Shown here in pieces: positions 55,101 through 60,959 of a stretch of DNA of 64,000 nucleotides (position 1 is its first letter; each line of letters opens with the position of its first letter). The translations under genes were made by a program, and so were the position numbers. Under the pieces are notes generated by a model. It was not told the origin of the DNA, made no database searches, and saw only the letters and a program-made list of their open reading frames with translations. Origin of the DNA: Ignelater luminosus (lineage: Eukaryota > Arthropoda > Insecta > Coleoptera > Elateridae); assembly GCA_011009095.1 (NCBI GenBank), contig VTPC01004733.1, positions 48,316 to 112,315 of the forward strand, read 5' to 3'.

Positions 55101-57303
55101 GGAAAAGAGTCTGACAACCTTTGCACTTTTTTCCAAGAAGCATTAAAATCCTAAATATTATTGTTTGTTCACTATACAAGCAATTTCCTCCTGACCACTA
55201 CTTCATTTTCTATAGAATACAGCAACATAAAGAACTCTAAATCTTATATGAATTCTAGTTGATTGATTAGATTACAAGATCTTGAGTGTTAGGAGAAAAG
55301 ATGAAGAAAATGATCTATAATTATGAAGTGACAGGTGGCTTATTGCATTCAAGACCTTGACTTATAAAAAATTATTGCACAAAAGATTATTAACATCTAC
55401 TATTCTTCTACTTTTTTCTTTGCTGTTTTTTGGGAAATTCCCAACAGACAAATCATTTATAAGACCACTCACACGATTGCCGACACTTATAATACCATCA
55501 CATTAAGAATATTGTAGGTCAGTGAACGGCATTTTTGATCAAATATCTTTTTTAAGAGCTAACATAATTAATCTTTCATCGAAATGTTAGGAAAGTCTTG
55601 AAGTCAACAAAGCTAATTCAATACCACTTTGAAATATTAGAAAATCAAAGAACCAAAGCTATCTCAAGTACATTCCTGATAAGGGATGATGAAGTTAAGT
55701 TTGAGTTCATTGTCTGTTGATTACACTGACAATATCACTACTTGCTATAACATGCGCGAAACAATTAACACCAATTGTATTTGCAAAATAAATACCTAAT
55801 AGTTAACTACTACCATATACTTTCATTAAGAAATGAATTACTAGAATGGTGCTCAATACTTCCATCTCTAACAATTAATAAAAAAATATGGAAACCAAAG
55901 ACAGACATGAGCAGTCAAGTTACTATTTCATTTCTCCTAATTAAACTTCTTTCATTCTAATGTCTTTTAACTAATTTTCCAAATTAGCTTTGTTTTGAAA
56001 ATTATAATTTAGACCTCAAGAAATCTCAACTAACCGCAAATTTACTTATCCTCAAGCAATTTACAACCGGCTAAAATGTCCAAAACTAAATAGTCCACAC
56101 CTTGTATTGTTAATTTGTCATTGGACAATATTTCCTGTTTGAAATCACTTGGAGAGAATTAAGTATATGAGCAGTTAATGATTTTAGTACGAAAATAAAA
56201 TAAAAAAAGATACCATTAATACATTTTACAAGAGCAGAAGCAAACTAAATTAGAGAACATAATCATCTATTTTTATATCTTCAGTCAACATATAATCTCA
56301 AACAATAAAACAGAAGTTGGAAAAACGGCTATAACTATTTTTAAAAAGAATGTCGCTTTTTAAAAAAACTTTTTGAAATAAAATAGACCGAAGCTCTTAT
56401 ACACCACAAAACAAAGCCACAAATGTTTTACCGGTTAATTCAATATTAAATCACAATAATATTAAAAGAATTAAAGTTTAAATAATCAAAAGTCTTCAAA
56501 AATTCGTTCTTTAGGAAAGGAAAAAATATTGCAGTCAAGATGCAGAGTTTCTAATTTAAGATGTTGTTGTTTGTATAGTGATTTATAATGTGATCATCTT
56601 TTGCAAAACCTGCCCAACGTTTTATAAAAAGGAAATGGTCGCCATATTGCTTTACAGAATTTCCCTAAGACGACGACGATGGCATGCACCATCAAATGCA
56701 CCGACTTTCTTTCTAAAATGTTATTTTATACAGTTTAGGTTGCTTGCCAAATTTATTGCTCGAAAAATATTTTTAGCTAAGGATCTGTTTCAAGATGATT
56801 TATTAAAGCACACTATATATCCATTTTATGTTGTTTTATGACATGTAGATAAAGTAAATATAAATTTATTCCTTCATGGACCTTTTCAAACCCATTGCGT
56901 CATTGAGGAGTGCGGGAGGACACGTGGATCCGCGACCGAAACGCACCGTGCTACATAACCCACAGATTCGCGGGCTACTGCGAGATAGTCGGGCGCGCCA
57001 AATTGGGACATGGTATCCTCTCCCGGACCGACACTCTACACTCACTGACCGTTACGAACTTAACATCATGTTTCTTTTTATGTTTTTCCTTTTTCTTATT
57101 CATAATTTTAAATTTTCACATAATTATTAATTCCAGTGTTTATTGTTGTTCACTATGTACTTACACCAGAACACGGCCACATAATCTTTTTCGTCAAGTA
57201 ACCGCTCCAGCTGCTTGGCATTGACCTCCTCGATGACGGGCTCCTGGGGGGTCGGTGCGCGCTTGGCGGTAGCCAGCGCCACAAGCAGCAGCCACCACCA
57301 CAT
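13708..57303 (-). CDS. Multi-thioredoxin-domain secretory/ER membrane protein (PDI/calsequestrin-like), long isoform, 17 exons
   Basis: Joining 17 minus-strand exons gives 5004 coding nt, 1667 residues plus stop, in one frame. The ATG at 57303 opens a signal peptide (MWWWLLLVALATA). Fifteen thioredoxin-like domains of about 105-110 residues follow. Each reads: a helix 'EEVN..MLDKLL', strand 'VAVFFY', a CxxC or degenerate site, 'ILEELENIDDE', 'GI.FVK..D..LAK.YGI', a cis-Pro motif ('LPALVYF'), 'P.IYEGDL' and a last helix 'EEVLEWL'. Residues about 1630-1652 are a hydrophobic span, followed by a 15-residue tail without KDEL. It is probably a type I membrane protein of the secretory pathway with the thioredoxin array in the lumen. 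PDI members catalyse disulfide exchange; calsequestrins have the same fold without CxxC and bind calcium. Which role applies is inference. All splice junctions have GT/AG and matching phase. I do not recognise a named orthologue with certainty. Confidence 0.9.
14135..14458 (-). CDS. Exon 17: domain 14 active site to start of domain 15
   Basis: 324 nt, phase 1 at both ends. It begins after TATAG with YDDEDCPECGEIL (the Tyr codon is split by the intron), so domain 14 keeps CxxC (CPEC). It ends in VAVFF just before GTAGGT. Confidence 0.9.
14517..15155 (-). CDS. Exon 16: domains 12 and 13 fused in one exon
   Basis: 639 nt, phase 1 at both ends, with no intron between two full repeat units. This suggests intron loss or a primitive fused pair. 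Active sites are CEQC (domain 12) and CHIC (domain 13). It ends LAVFF before GTAAGT. A 7.5-kb intron precedes it. Confidence 0.9.
15324..15514 (-). CDS. Candidate alternative terminal exon with its own CxxC
   Basis: An open frame in intron 15 begins right after a minus-strand ATACAG acceptor. Read in the gene's phase 1 it gives (W)DKSQCDVCTSRETKRK, which puts CDVC where the other exons have CxxC. It then runs into a Lys/His/Glu-rich stretch and a stop at 15324. It could end an isoform after exon 15, or end earlier at a weak phase-1 donor (GTATTT near 15410) as a cassette. The pyrimidine tract is poor and there is no strong polyA hexamer just downstream. It may be chance. Confidence 0.3.
15525..17255. 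other. Part of the 7.5-kb intron 15; no gene seen
   Basis: AT-rich sequence with short open frames only. None resembles a thioredoxin-repeat exon or a transposase. Confidence 0.4.
17256..18928 (+). mobile_element. TA-flanked element with long inverted repeats and PIN/FEN1-like coding relic
   Basis: The ends are long imperfect inverted repeats, more than 100 bp. Both contain CAGTCAATATCGACAT, AAAAATTAGGGTAGT, AGTATAAATCCAGATTTGCA and TGCGTAGTGGCCA, in opposite orientation (left 17259-17400, right about 18826-18925). A TA lies outside each end (17254-17255, 18929-18930). Between them, forward, is a broken coding region described separately. The element lies in intron 15. The TA duplication suggests a Tc1/mariner-like insertion habit, but I see no DDE transposase inside. 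Confidence 0.7.
17640..18720 (+). pseudogene. Relic of a repeat-associated protein with PIN/FEN1-like motifs
   Basis: Broken frames read in order: VPQEKVLANDQNKRR; then QSTEDADAYIVRAAL; then VIVIREDVDLLVLLDGLG (acidic residues at PIN/FEN1-like positions, 'EAD..I' and 'D.DLLVL'); then LFLHAFTGCDTTSALF; then ATAGEKLLMAIYGG; then a cysteine-rich end SCKCKKGCSG. At least two frameshifts and several stops separate them, so no intact protein is made. I know 'HAFTGCDTTSA' proteins as a widespread unannotated family in invertebrate genomes. The nuclease assignment is inference from the acid pattern. Confidence 0.55.
18931..22621. other. Left part of intron 15; no gene seen
   Basis: AT-rich DNA with open frames of at most 100 codons (21431-21733) that lack any motif I know and have no splice-compatible context with the host gene. 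Confidence 0.4.
22622..22948 (-). CDS. Exon 15: domain 11 active site to start of domain 12
   Basis: 327 nt, phase 1 at both ends. It starts YSSDCKQCPRVL, so domain 11 keeps CxxC. The later part 'VIYAGDLYDEQQILQWL' and 'AVAVYF' are the standard repeat elements. The donor is GTAAGT. Confidence 0.9.
23002..23325 (-). CDS. Exon 14: domain 10 active-site region to start of domain 11
   Basis: 324 nt, phase 1 at both ends. The start was chosen at TTATTTAG (23326-23327) because the split Tyr then gives YKEEDPDSPRIL, like the other repeats. An upstream in-phase acceptor (TTTCAG near 23363) would add 13 residues (FCKNLQAILNYLD...) and is less likely. CxxC is lost (DPDS). Confidence 0.85.
23385..23516 (-). 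CDS. Exon 13: link from domain 9 to domain 10 (long isoform)
   Basis: 132 nt, phase 1 at both ends, acceptor TATATAG, donor GTGAGT. It encodes the 'GNLLDESEVLEWMMAQK' helix that closes domain 9 and the helix-strand 'LAVVF' that opens domain 10. It competes with the 51-nt exon at 25478-25428 for the same position after exon 11. Confidence 0.88.
24121..24126 (-). terminator. Candidate polyadenylation signal for the short isoform
   Basis: TTTATT on the plus strand is AATAAA on the minus strand, about 290 nt downstream of the alternative stop at 24415 and upstream of exon 13. It is in the right place to end the acidic-tail isoform. Confidence 0.35.
24415..24806 (-). CDS. Alternative exon 12c: Lys/Pro/Ala-rich C-terminal tail
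   Basis: Acceptor GCTGTAG, phase 1, 392 nt to TAA. It encodes GDGCFYVGLGG, then a low-complexity basic region rich in Lys, Pro, Ala and Ser (repeats of KPAPKP, KPASKPAS), then KGKGKKSFFGTGKYIWWW. Codons differ across the repeats, so it is a real low-complexity protein segment rather than a microsatellite. A phase-1 donor (ACCG|GTAAAT at 24438) lies just before the stop, so it might also serve as an internal exon joined to exon 13. Confidence 0.75.
25085..25249 (-). CDS. Alternative exon 12b: poly-aspartate segment
   Basis: Acceptor CATAG, donor TCAG|GTAATC, 165 nt, phase 1 at both ends. It encodes DGGSSDS, then two runs of about 12 and 13 acidic residues (almost all Asp, one Glu) separated by Ser, then SDHSRKGRHQGSTDV. 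GAC and GAT codons are mixed. In calsequestrin a comparable acidic tail follows the thioredoxin domains and binds calcium with high capacity. The same role here is inference. Confidence 0.78.
25428..25478 (-). CDS. Alternative exon 12a: short domain-9 closing helix
   Basis: 51 nt, phase 1 at both ends, acceptor TTTGTAG, donor AAAA|GTAAGG. It encodes GDLKNEDKVLEWLVEQK, the closing helix of domain 9, exactly what should follow 'IMYDG' of exon 11. It stops short of the helix and strand that would open another domain. It therefore fits only a transcript that leaves the thioredoxin array and enters the acidic exon. Confidence 0.75.
25479..26347. other. Intron 11, upstream of the alternative exons
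   Basis: AT-rich intron sequence. No thioredoxin-repeat exon, RNA gene or mobile element was recognised. Confidence 0.5.
26348..26573 (-). CDS. Exon 11: start and core of domain 9
   Basis: 226 nt. It begins at phase 0 after TTTTCAG (VLINDVEHLAVFF), so it carries opening strand and active site together, unlike all other exons. The site is YDDKCGEECDEIL, a Cx3C variant. It ends IMYDG at phase 1 (donor GTAAGA). It is the branch point for the two isoforms. Confidence 0.9.
26629..26909 (-). CDS. Exon 10: domain 8 core and closing helix
   Basis: 281 nt, starts at phase 1 after TTTTTAG (YKEGDKKSQKIL; CxxC lost) and ends at phase 0 at CAG|GTATAG. This is the only phase-0 intron in the gene. It sits inside the helix that opens domain 9, not at either usual site. 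Confidence 0.9.
26966..27610 (-). CDS. Exon 9: domains 6 and 7 fused in one exon
   Basis: 645 nt, phase 1 at both ends, two repeat units without an intron between them. Domain 6 has no active cysteines (DDKQDIRVL). Domain 7 has an extended site FSGQCEEGEKCDNIL, a Cx5C spacing with a few extra residues. It ends VVVFF before GTAAGT. Confidence 0.9.
27668..27982 (-). CDS. Exon 8: domain 5 core to start of domain 6
   Basis: 315 nt, phase 1 at both ends. It starts YDKDQKKSQKVL, so CxxC is lost with Ser at the second Cys position. It is the same length as exons 6 and 7, suggesting tandem exon duplication. Confidence 0.9.
27983..29017. other. Intron 7, no feature recognised
   Basis: About 1 kb of intron between otherwise closely spaced exons. 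Open frames are short and none fits the repeat. Confidence 0.5.
29018..29332 (-). CDS. Exon 7: domain 4 core to start of domain 5
   Basis: 315 nt, phase 1 at both ends. Starts YDNDDRKSQRVL (CxxC lost, Ser at the second position). Ends VAVLF at donor GTAAGT. Confidence 0.9.
29388..29702 (-). CDS. Exon 6: domain 3 core to start of domain 4
   Basis: 315 nt, phase 1 at both ends. Starts YDHGDRDSMLIL (CxxC lost, Ser at the second position). Ends LAVLF at donor GTAGGT. Confidence 0.9.
29761..29904 (-). CDS. Exon 5: link from domain 2 to domain 3
   Basis: 144 nt, phase 1 at both ends. Encodes the closing helix GELTKEEDVLEWLVQ and the opening strand LVVLF. Four to seven residues are added in the linker (GDEEDII) relative to neighbours. 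Confidence 0.9.
29958..30140 (-). CDS. Exon 4: domain 2 core with CKKC
   Basis: 183 nt, phase 1 at both ends, acceptor CAACAG. The split codon gives Ser instead of the usual Tyr (SKPECKKCVKVL). CxxC is present. Ends PIIYEG at donor GTAGAA. A 9.2-kb intron precedes it. Confidence 0.88.
30141..32600. other. Intron 3, downstream part; no gene seen
   Basis: AT-rich sequence. The part from about 31640 on is richer in GC and may be upstream debris of the LINE fragment that follows, but I see no RT motif in it. Confidence 0.4.
32630..33200 (+). pseudogene. LINE reverse-transcriptase C-terminal fragment
   Basis: The frame 32681-33196 reads GNFRGCHPKTLIHIYKTFIR, then PLIDCRHPCFCAL, then RVCQGMLGLDRFYP and VCDSAGIPPIESLQGRYVHRA. 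This is the post-catalytic end of jockey/CR1-type non-LTR polymerases ('W.....TL..IYKTFIRP.I.Y...'). It is 5'-truncated, as is usual for LINE copies, and lies within intron 3 in opposite orientation to the host gene. The GC-rich sequence to about 33660 is probably its 3' region. Confidence 0.65.
34020..34890. repeat. Diverged minisatellite, unit about 45-60 bp
   Basis: A motif close to AGAAGGTTAATGGAGG, followed by CTG(T/C)TTTTACATATAAAGCTC, recurs about ten times (for example near 34046, 34441, 34491, 34698, 34784, 34841). Spacing is 41-62 bp and divergence between units is considerable. Similar units recur after the Tc1-type relic at about 36060-36230. It is intronic and non-coding. Confidence 0.55.
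34090..34128. repeat. (AG)n microsatellite
   Basis: An uninterrupted run of GA dinucleotides, about 19 copies, within the minisatellite region. Read forward it gives an artefactual Arg-Glu repeat in a short open frame. Confidence 0.95.
35064..35940 (-). pseudogene. Dead Tc1-like (DD37E-type) transposase relic
   Basis: The 155-codon frame 35531-35064 contains LIMDDETYVKLGKR (first catalytic Asp region), FWPDLASMHYPKATVDWYRA (second Asp) and TPELRPIVKYWAITKA. In the family the last motif is 'PELRPIE.YWA'. Here the catalytic Glu is Val, and the spacing of 37 residues from the second Asp fits a DD37E type. Upstream to about 35940 the minus strand holds broken N-terminal pieces. It is inactive. 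Confidence 0.75.
36231..39387. other. Intron 3, upstream part; no gene seen
   Basis: Very AT-rich, short open frames, no repeat exon and no transposon motif found. Confidence 0.5.
39388..39528 (-). CDS. Exon 3: link from domain 1 to domain 2
   Basis: 141 nt, phase 1 at both ends, acceptor TTTTAG, donor GTAAGT. Encodes GDLTEEDDVLEFLTSLEA and, after the linker, EEVNARILEKIVQDTEFVAVLF. It has no start codon of its own, so it is easily missed by simple open-frame scans. Confidence 0.88.
39529..44510. other. Intron 2 (5 kb), no gene seen
   Basis: AT-rich. The longest frames (41789-42031 plus, 42117-41812 minus) overlap on opposite strands and show no family motif. Confidence 0.45.
44511..44693 (-). 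CDS. Exon 2: domain 1 core with CTTC
   Basis: 183 nt, phase 1 at both ends, acceptor TTCCAG, donor GTAAGG. Starts YARSCTTCDHVLQELEKI (CxxC present), continues with FVKINDKRLAKQYGI and the cis-Pro motif FPALTYF, ends PIIYEG. Same length and frame as exon 4. Confidence 0.9.
44694..45930. other. Intron 1, proximal part; no feature recognised
   Basis: AT-rich sequence with no supported feature. Confidence 0.45.
45935..46008 (+). repeat. tRNA-Arg(UCU)-like sequence (pseudo-tRNA or SINE head)
   Basis: Contains the core of arginine tRNA with anticodon UCU: GGATACAGCGTCTGACTTCTAATC, then GCGTTCGATCCTCGC (B box GTTCGATCC). The 5' acceptor strand does not pair with the 3' end and the T stem is imperfect. 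It is therefore a decayed tRNA gene or the head of a tRNA-derived SINE, not a working tRNA. Confidence 0.6.
46133..46202 (-). repeat. Second tRNA-Arg(UCU)-like sequence, inverted
   Basis: The minus strand reads GTGGTTTGGTTACAGATATC, then GACTTCTAATCAGGAGATCC and GGGTTCGACTCC, again the UCU anticodon loop (CTTCTAA) and a perfect B box (GGTTCGACTCC). Acceptor pairing is poor. It faces the first copy across about 125 bp of AT-rich DNA. Confidence 0.6.
47440..47921. mobile_element. Foldback element with long inverted repeats (MULE-like or hAT-like)
   Basis: Arms of about 180 bp. Both start AAGCCAGTTGAT and share ACAAAGTACCG, CTCTCCGCTAGAGG, GCTGTTATTCCAC and TTATAAGTTTGAGGTTATTA in opposite orientation. 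The loop is about 120 bp with no open frame. A direct repeat ATAATTGAAA (47430-47439 and 47922-47931) flanks it like a target duplication. 8 bp would suit hAT and 9-10 bp a Mutator-like element. Confidence 0.75.
48184..48840 (+). pseudogene. Decayed mariner transposase (Mos1/mellifera-like)
   Basis: The start reads MELSREQFRAMIFYDFRGNL, the usual N-terminus of mariner transposases. After frameshifts come EGHPSAS, IYTILHDHL, a DE(S/T)WIY-like catalytic patch (GACGAAACTTGGATCTACTC near 48486) and, near 48600-48730, MITCFFRISEHV and NADWYTTICLPEVIGEI. The third catalytic region is missing. Stops and frameshifts make it inactive. Confidence 0.75.
49504..50421 (-). pseudogene. Decayed Tc1-like transposase
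   Basis: Three successive broken frames read from high to low coordinates: a helix-turn-helix remnant with IGNRLIENNITYRSTKQKPLL and HVEKRLSWAKANID; DECTFML (catalytic DE[ST]xF patch); and the end SPDDNPIENAWRIMKCKLRG (compare 'SPDLNPIENLW..LK..V'). The C-terminal 'WRSLPASYARKLVESVPQRC' matches the standard Tc1 end. Inactive. Confidence 0.75.
50430..52765. other. Intron 1, central part; no gene seen
   Basis: AT-rich. The A-rich stretch 51600-52500 has Lys/Glu-like open frames on one strand that look like poly-A-rich debris rather than a gene. Confidence 0.4.
52772..52857. repeat. Short palindromic (hairpin) element
   Basis: TAGTTATTTATGTACCTAGG with GAGTTATAG at 52772-52800 is mirrored by CTATAACGCCTTAGG and TATATAAATAACTA at 52829-52857. 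An inner small hairpin, GACCG..CGGTC, lies at 52811-52829. Probably a tiny MITE or solo palindrome. Confidence 0.6.
53263..54019 (+). pseudogene. Crypton-like tyrosine recombinase relic
   Basis: Frames in order read LKAKSKVCFPKNPKVLEDEQ, then VFSGLRRDEMAKMTIDDIKH with VLLIKVPEVKTATSKAFTI, then YTGHCLCRTSFTLLVEALAS and LKLHGKWKSGTVVEGYIEKS. These match the tyrosine recombinase order: the first Arg (GLRRDEM), the H-x-x-R box, the His/Trp motif (HGKWKS) and the nucleophile Tyr (GYIE). The box reads HCLC, so Arg is replaced by Cys, and a frameshift lies near 53435 and a stop near 53670. Inactive. Orientation is opposite to the host gene. Confidence 0.75.
54020..56875. other. Intron 1, distal part; no gene seen
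   Basis: AT-rich, no motif recognised, no exon with the repeat signature. Confidence 0.45.
56876..57060. other. GC-rich patch at the start of intron 1
   Basis: Base composition changes sharply to GC- and CpG-rich (GCGACCGAAACGCACCG, GGGCGCGCC) about 105 bp inside intron 1. Both forward frames are open for 80-100 codons. No family is recognised. It could be a fragment of an unknown repeat or promoter-proximal regulatory DNA. Confidence 0.35.
57165..57303 (-). CDS. Exon 1: start codon, signal peptide, opening of domain 1
   Basis: ATG at 57303-57301 with A at -3. The upstream in-frame GTG at 57315 is not a plausible eukaryotic start. Three Trp, then LLLVALATA form a short signal peptide. After KRAPTPQEP comes EEVNAKQLERLLDEKDYVAVFW, the opening of domain 1. 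Ends at phase 1, donor GTAAGT. Much more GC-rich than the surroundings. The following intron is 12.5 kb. Confidence 0.88.
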
Positions 57304-57400
57304 GCTGCCGTCCACTGAGTGTTGGAAGAGCGTCGCGACGCTGCCCCACTCTCACCGCAAGCTCTTGGGCTAAGCTTGGATGGCTCCCACAACTACACGT
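57304..57400 (-). promoter_or_regulatory. Probable 5' UTR / core promoter region
   Basis: GC-rich stretch directly upstream of the start codon, with an insect initiator-like TCAGT at 57318-57314. That initiator would give a leader of only about 11 nt, so the true start may lie further up. No TATA box was identified. Assigned mainly by position. Confidence 0.3.
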
Positions 57401-60400
57401 AATAACTTAACGGCTATTAGTAGAACTACCTTTTTTTTCAAAACAATTGTATAGTACCCAAAACACACACAATTTATAAAAGCTCTTGTAGGTAGACTAC
57501 TGAAAATAGCGAATTTTATTGTAAAAAGCTGTGGTTGCTTAGAAGAATTCTCGCGACCTACTTTCAACTCGTTCTAATTTGGTAGGCAGCCAAAACTGCA
57601 ACAGTAATAATCTTACTGTTAGTGATGATTCGATTAGCGCAATTATTAGAATGCTGATTAAAGTTCACGAAAAATCTATTTTCTTGTTGTAACAACAGTA
57701 ATAAGTGATCTTATCTATTGGCAAACTCTAATCACTCTAATAAATAGTTCTAAGTTGACTTAACAGAACTATTTAAAGCGTTTCCCATTTTTTACACTTT
57801 TTAAACTACACATTACAGACTGCCCTAACGCAGGAAGTAGTCGGCGCTCCAAATAATTATCTTTTCAAAAAAATGTATTTTAAGTTTTGTGTGTGTATAA
57901 CAGTAACAGTAAAGCAATTTGAGACTACTTCCGGTTCAACCGTCAGTGAAATTAACTCGTTTTAAACGACAACCTATATCATCTATGTATCTTGAACATT
58001 TACTCTTTCTATTAAAAAATTATTTTAAAAAAATAAATGCATTTACTTTTGTGGCAGACAAAATCTTTTCTTTCTCATTTATGCAATCGGTGGATTATCT
58101 TTTGGAAGAAATTTACTCAACTGATTGAATCTTTACTACACAGATATTGCCAAACTTGATATATGTCACATTGCACTGACTCTTTTGTAACTGTCTGAAC
58201 AAGAACACCTGTACCATAGTAAAAAAATAACTTCGGCGACAAGATGAGAAAAATAAACAACAAGACAAAAACAGTACAATCAGCAATGCGTTGCAGAAAG
58301 AAAATGGTTTAGAAATCTATTTATGAAGATACTGAATATCCACTAGAAGAAACACGACCATATAAGGTATCTTTTCAAAGAAAAGATTGTTGTATAAAAA
58401 TTTCTGGTTTATTTAAATTAAGTCCTGCAATATTTATTGGAGTTCTACTTGTATAGTAAAAAACAATTCTCCACTTCAAAACTTTTCAAAAGTAGCAAGA
58501 TAGTTTCCATGACAAACCCTAAGTAGTAAAGTACAGTTGTCCGAAATGGACGACGGATGAGGCTATTCTGATGTTTCTTACAAAAGATCTCATCTACAAA
58601 CTTCACAAGGTTCCAATACAATTACATTGAATTCTGATGGCCTAGAGAATCTTATCACTATGCATCCCAGTCTGAAAAATCTATAAAATCAGCAACTCAT
58701 GTTTAGGATATTATAGCAGCGTTTTATATCTCCATGATCTGTGTGAATTTCTATTGTCTTTTCTTCAAAGTCTTTGTCTTTTCGAAACAAGTGCTGCTAA
58801 AAACAGACGTCAAAGCATTTTATTAGTATGGTGTAAGGTATTTGCCTTACCTATTTTTCTTCATGTTGATGAAGCAACAATCGCATCTTTGAAGATTGCT
58901 CAATGTTCCCAAAGAATTGCCGAAGACTAATTTTGAAAAAATTTTATTAGTGTAAACTCAGTCAAACCAAAGCTTTTTCGTTAAACTAAGGAAAAAACCT
59001 GGAAGGTTTCTCCAATGTAATTTTGCTTTACTGGAATTCCAAAGTGACACTGCACAGAAAACAAAGTTTTAAAAGCTTATATAGAATTCTGATTAACAGA
59101 TTTACTTTCAGAGCAATATAGATACCATTGCGTCTAGAGCGGATTATTGATTTTACACCACTTGTGTAAGCGGATTTGCGGTGACAGCTTTATATAAATA
59201 CTATTCAGCGGTAAAAAGGGTAACCTTCACAGTTGTTCTTAGCATCCTTGGAAAACACTTTTTTTAGGCATTACCTAACTAAAAGAGTCTTGTCCATTTT
59301 AAAAATGGATTCAAGAATGTTGGAGGACTGGCAAAATTAGATTTGACATATACGTCTTTGCCAATTAAATAATTCTACACCGTCTATACTGAAATACTGT
59401 GCTGAATTCTACAGTGGTCTTCTGAACAACAAGTATATGACTGTTTGCCTTAGGTAGATTTAAGAACTTTGTGTTTTAAGATCTAAGTAAGTAGTTACTT
59501 TTTCTTCGATCACTATAATGTAAACATGTAGTTGTTATTTCAAAGTGCAGAATACACTAACACAGGAAAACTAAACTACTCATTGAGGATTCATGTCTGA
59601 TTGGTATTATTTGTACTCACACTGAGCGGAAATAAACATAGAACACTCATTGAGATTGTAATTAATCATGGCTACTTCAATAATTTCTTTTGAGATCAGA
59701 CTCTTCAAAATTCTTATAATAATCTCGTTGACTTTTGACTTAATTGTGGATTAGCAGGCACTTCCTCAATTACCTCTATACTGCCTACTGTTCTTTTCTT
59801 TGTTCTGTTTCCAAACCTACCTCACTCTCGCATGAAAGTGAGGATATCGATCTAAGCTAGAATACTCAACTTCTTCCTTACCAGGGTAACGTCCTGAAAA
59901 GTTTCAAGTGTTCTTTGAAATGATCGCTGTTTTTGTATTTTAACAAAAATGAAATAGTAAGTCTTTTTGAAAATCAGTATTGTTTTGTCATAGTCATCAC
60001 TTTAACAAGATAATAGTTGTTACAGTAAAAATCCGTGTCTTGTATCCTAGCAGTTACCAATATGGATTGGACTGGTAAAAATTTAAAATATTTTTATAAA
60101 GCCATGTTTATCTGAACAATGAAAAATGCAATACGCTGTCAAGTGATATTACTGGTGCAAAACATGTAACATGTGAATCATCCGTTCGTTATAGACGTTT
60201 GAAACGAGATGATATAATTATAATATTTCATAAGATATCTCGGACTTTTGCCACTCCGTATTGGTAAACACTAGGATATACCGGATTTTTGGTTTTCGGT
60301 CTTTTACAGTAACATAGCTATCCTAGGAATTCTAAATCTCATACTCTCGACCTTTTGCTGTGCAACTTATTTATATTTCTGTACAGTCTGGGTTATTTAA

Positions 60401-60900
60401 ACTTGGGAAGATTTTCCGTGATCTATTTTTTGGGAAGATTTGGCTGCAGTAATATTTTAAAAATTTATTGCTTGAAGAAGTTAGTCCAAATTAAGGTAAA
60501 GTGGGGCAAGAGCATTTGCAGGGCAAGTGCAGCACTTGCTATTACTATTTATTTATTTTAGAGAATGCTGTTGCCATCTATAGAGAAAGCATCTACCTGA
60601 CATTATTATCCAATTGAAAGCGCCAGATACTGTTTCAGACGGCCACAGTTGGGTGAAATTTTATTAGTTGTGACTTAAAATATAAGCTGAGTGCGTCTTT
60701 GCAATCTAAAAGTATGTAAGTCATTTTTCGATATTTCGTTGTTATTTTTGGTAAGTACCTATATTTTTAAAATATGTACTTTGCTGAGTTATTAGTTCAC
60801 TAAATATTTGTCGTTATATAAGTTTTTGATATTAGGCTATCCTTGTCCCGTGATTTGGTTTAACTGGGGCCAGTGCAGCAGCTTAAATAATAAGCGGAAG
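57401..60900. other. Upstream intergenic DNA, no gene seen
   Basis: AT-rich, short frames without known motifs. GC rises near 60500 (GGGGCAAG..GGGCAAGTGCAGC), which may be the left margin of the pogo-like element that follows. Confidence 0.4.
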
Positions 60901-60959
60901 AGCAGCTTATAGACTGCACTTACCCCACACCATATTCCAAGCGTTTCGTCTTTTTCAGG

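Noticed and set aside
56876-57224. Plus-strand gene in the GC-rich patch
   Set aside because: Two frames are equally open and show no known family. The second runs into the antisense of exon 1, so coding cannot be supported.
57304-57315. GTG start four codons upstream of the exon 1 ATG
   Set aside because: Nuclear genes of animals rarely start at GTG. The ATG at 57303 has A at -3 and begins directly at the hydrophobic signal sequence.
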